DNA of 64,000 nucleotides from Bacteroidota bacterium (GTDB lineage: Bacteria > Bacteroidota > Bacteroidia > J057 > JADKCL01), in the NCBI GenBank assembly GCA_016718825.1, contig JADKCL010000038.1, positions 22,665 to 86,664 of the forward strand, given 5' to 3'. Shown here in pieces: positions 62,827 through 64,000 of the stretch. The stretch's first letter is position 1; every line of letters begins with the position of its first letter. Made by a program: the position numbers and the translations under genes. Below the pieces are notes generated by a model. The model saw only the letters and a list, made by a program, of their open reading frames with translations. It searched no databases and was not told where the DNA came from.

Positions 62827-63597
62827 ATGGATATCCTGTATAAAGCGGTTCTTAAATTCCCCCGCGATGAGTCCTCTACGAAAAAGGCTGAGGAATTTGC
62901 GAAATCTTTTTTGAAAAGTAGAGACACCACTACTTGGTATTTCAACTTTAAAGACAAAACCGAACTCAACGCCGCTGTTTCATTTGTCCAAGGAACTCCA
63001 TTGAAGCTGCCTTACCATTACCAATTCAACCTTTCAATTGCTGAGATTGAGAAATTTCCTGGCTTTGGGTTTCAAGTAGATGCATTTGACGACTTGTTTG
63101 CGGGTGGCAAAGTCAATTCAAAAAAAATGAAGTCGAAGTCTCTTGCCGCTGATTTCAAGACCAATGACATTTTTGCCAATGAAACTGGGATCCAATCCCT
63201 GAATTCTGGAGCCAAGGAAATTAGCTGGCGAGATTTTCAGGGATCAGATGGGGCGATCTATCATCGTTTGACGGTCAGGAAGGAAATGTTGGACCCGATG
63301 ATTATTCCCCGTCCAATTGAAATAAGTGAATCCGCATATCAAAGGGGCTATTTTCATGTGGTCACTGATGGTTTGTCAGTAATTACAGAACGAAGTGCAA
63401 AGCAATTGGAGGAACATGGACTGCTAATTTCCAAGTCCTTTGAAGCCGAGGGGAAGATATACCCGAGGCAGCCCGTGAGATTGATTTCAGGACTGCTCTA
63501 TGCCAAGCTCCTTTCAGAAAAGGTGTCTGGAATCACGAAAGACTTTTCTCCATTGTTTTTAAAGGAGAAACTTGTGGAGTTGGAGTTATTGACTTAG
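62827..63597 (+). CDS. Putative immunity protein of cassette 3, family not recognised
   Basis: 256 residues, 20 bases after tip 3 and on the same strand. KAVLKFPRDESSTKKAEEFA and the following KDKTELNAAVSFVQGTPLKL give no SUKH pattern and no family I can name. No signal peptide or membrane segment. The place in the array is the only evidence that it neutralises the HNH-like tip. Confidence 0.6.
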   Translation: MDILYKAVLKFPRDESSTKKAEEFAKSFLKSRDTTTWYFNFKDKTELNAAVSFVQGTPLKLPYHYQFNLSIAEIEKFPGFGFQVDAFDDLFAGGKVNSKKMKSKSLAADFKTNDIFANETGIQSLNSGAKEISWRDFQGSDGAIYHRLTVRKEMLDPMIIPRPIEISESAYQRGYFHVVTDGLSVITERSAKQLEEHGLLISKSFEAEGKIYPRQPVRLISGLLYAKLLSEKVSGITKDFSPLFLKEKLVELELLT

Positions 63598-63608
63598 AAT
63601 GGGGAATC

Positions 63609-64000
63609 ATGTGCTTGGGGCTGGCCATCCGGCAAAATAATCTCCTCAAATCGATCTTGATCGGCCTGATCGTGGCGGCCCTCCTCAAGTTCTTCAATTG
63701 GGCACTCGGGCTCTTTGGCTACGGGATGGAAAATCTCGAAGAGACCATCGTCCGCACTAAACGCACGCTGACCTTCATGGTCAAGCACCCCATCGACTTC
63801 ATGGCCGGGTTGTTCAAGCCGTCGGCATGGGCTTTACGCAGTTCGGGGACAACATTCAGAAGCACCTCGTGAGCGGCCTTGTAATGTGGCTCACCGGCGG
63901 CATGCGCGAGGAACCCATCCGCTTGCCCGACAAATGGGACCTAAAAGGCATCCTCTTTTTCATCATGGAGGTCCTCGGGCTTGGCTGGGCCAATCTCCGC
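63609..64000 (+). CDS. Cassette 4, core fragment running off the right edge
   Basis: From about 63655 the sequence again matches the core (LIGLIVAALLKFFNWALGLF), the latest entry point of the four. A lost C (TTCAAG against TTCCAAG near 63815) shifts the frame, after which the match continues to the last base (about IMEVLGLGWANLR). A further tip and immunity gene are expected beyond the window. Confidence 0.65.

Noticed and set aside
1..64000. tRNA or rRNA genes
   Set aside because: No cloverleaf with a CCA-adjacent acceptor stem or conserved rRNA segment was recognised while reading; a dedicated scan was not possible.

Overview
The window looks like chromosomal DNA of a member of the Bacteroidota, of moderate GC content and perhaps Saprospirales-like. 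The evidence is the set of families present (long-form HisG, bifunctional HisB, fused HisIE, ARPP-1, DUF5908, a Bacteroidota-type contractile injection system) and promoter-like TTTG...TAnnTTTG elements. The exact taxon cannot be fixed from the sequence alone.

Layout. 1-10.2 kb holds mixed housekeeping and accessory genes: a dipeptidase-like protein cut by the left edge, a PIG-L deacetylase, an SPFH lipoprotein, a DinB-like protein, a quinone-oxidoreductase-like enzyme, a degenerate cold-shock-like protein, a two-domain stefin/cystatin-like inhibitor and a broken FAD oxidoreductase. 10.4-20.4 kb is a histidine operon read right to left in the order hisL leader-attenuator, hisG, [IS110 element], hisD, hisC, hisB, hisH, hisA, hisF, hisIE. 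The hisE-like 3' end is duplicated around two lipoprotein genes. The IS110 element carries a structured upstream region that fits a bridge RNA. 20.6-22.5 kb holds two exported or envelope proteins.

22.9-49.3 kb is a complete-looking extracellular contractile injection system (eCIS, Afp/PVC/AlgoCIS type) on the minus strand. In transcription order it encodes an AAA+ ATPase, a Pvc16-like cap, an unknown protein, two sheaths (one with about 200 extra residues), two tube proteins, DUF5908, a LysM hub protein, a VgrG-like spike, a gp25-like protein, two giant baseplate proteins (the second running into cadherin/Ig-like repeats), another Ig-repeat protein, the tape measure and a possible fibre. No capsid, terminase or T6SS membrane-complex gene is present, so this is neither a prophage nor a T6SS.

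49.5-64 kb, divergent from the eCIS, is a polymorphic toxin array that supplies likely eCIS cargo. One full-length DUF4157 (eCIS-core) protein with a nuclease-like C-terminus is followed by at least three further cassettes. Each repeats a progressively shorter part of the same amphipathic/membrane core, and each of the two complete ones ends in a different nuclease-like tip. Putative immunity genes (three SUKH-like, one unrecognised) separate the cassettes. The arrangement suggests that recombination in the shared core could swap toxin tips onto the single complete leader. Cassettes 2 and 3 also carry five insertions of about 21-27 nt that can form small hairpins with related purine-rich loops; the intact first cassette lacks them. 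These are the most unusual feature of the window.

Caution: many genes are broken by single-base indels, mostly in homopolymer runs. They may be consensus errors rather than true pseudogenes, and each case is flagged.
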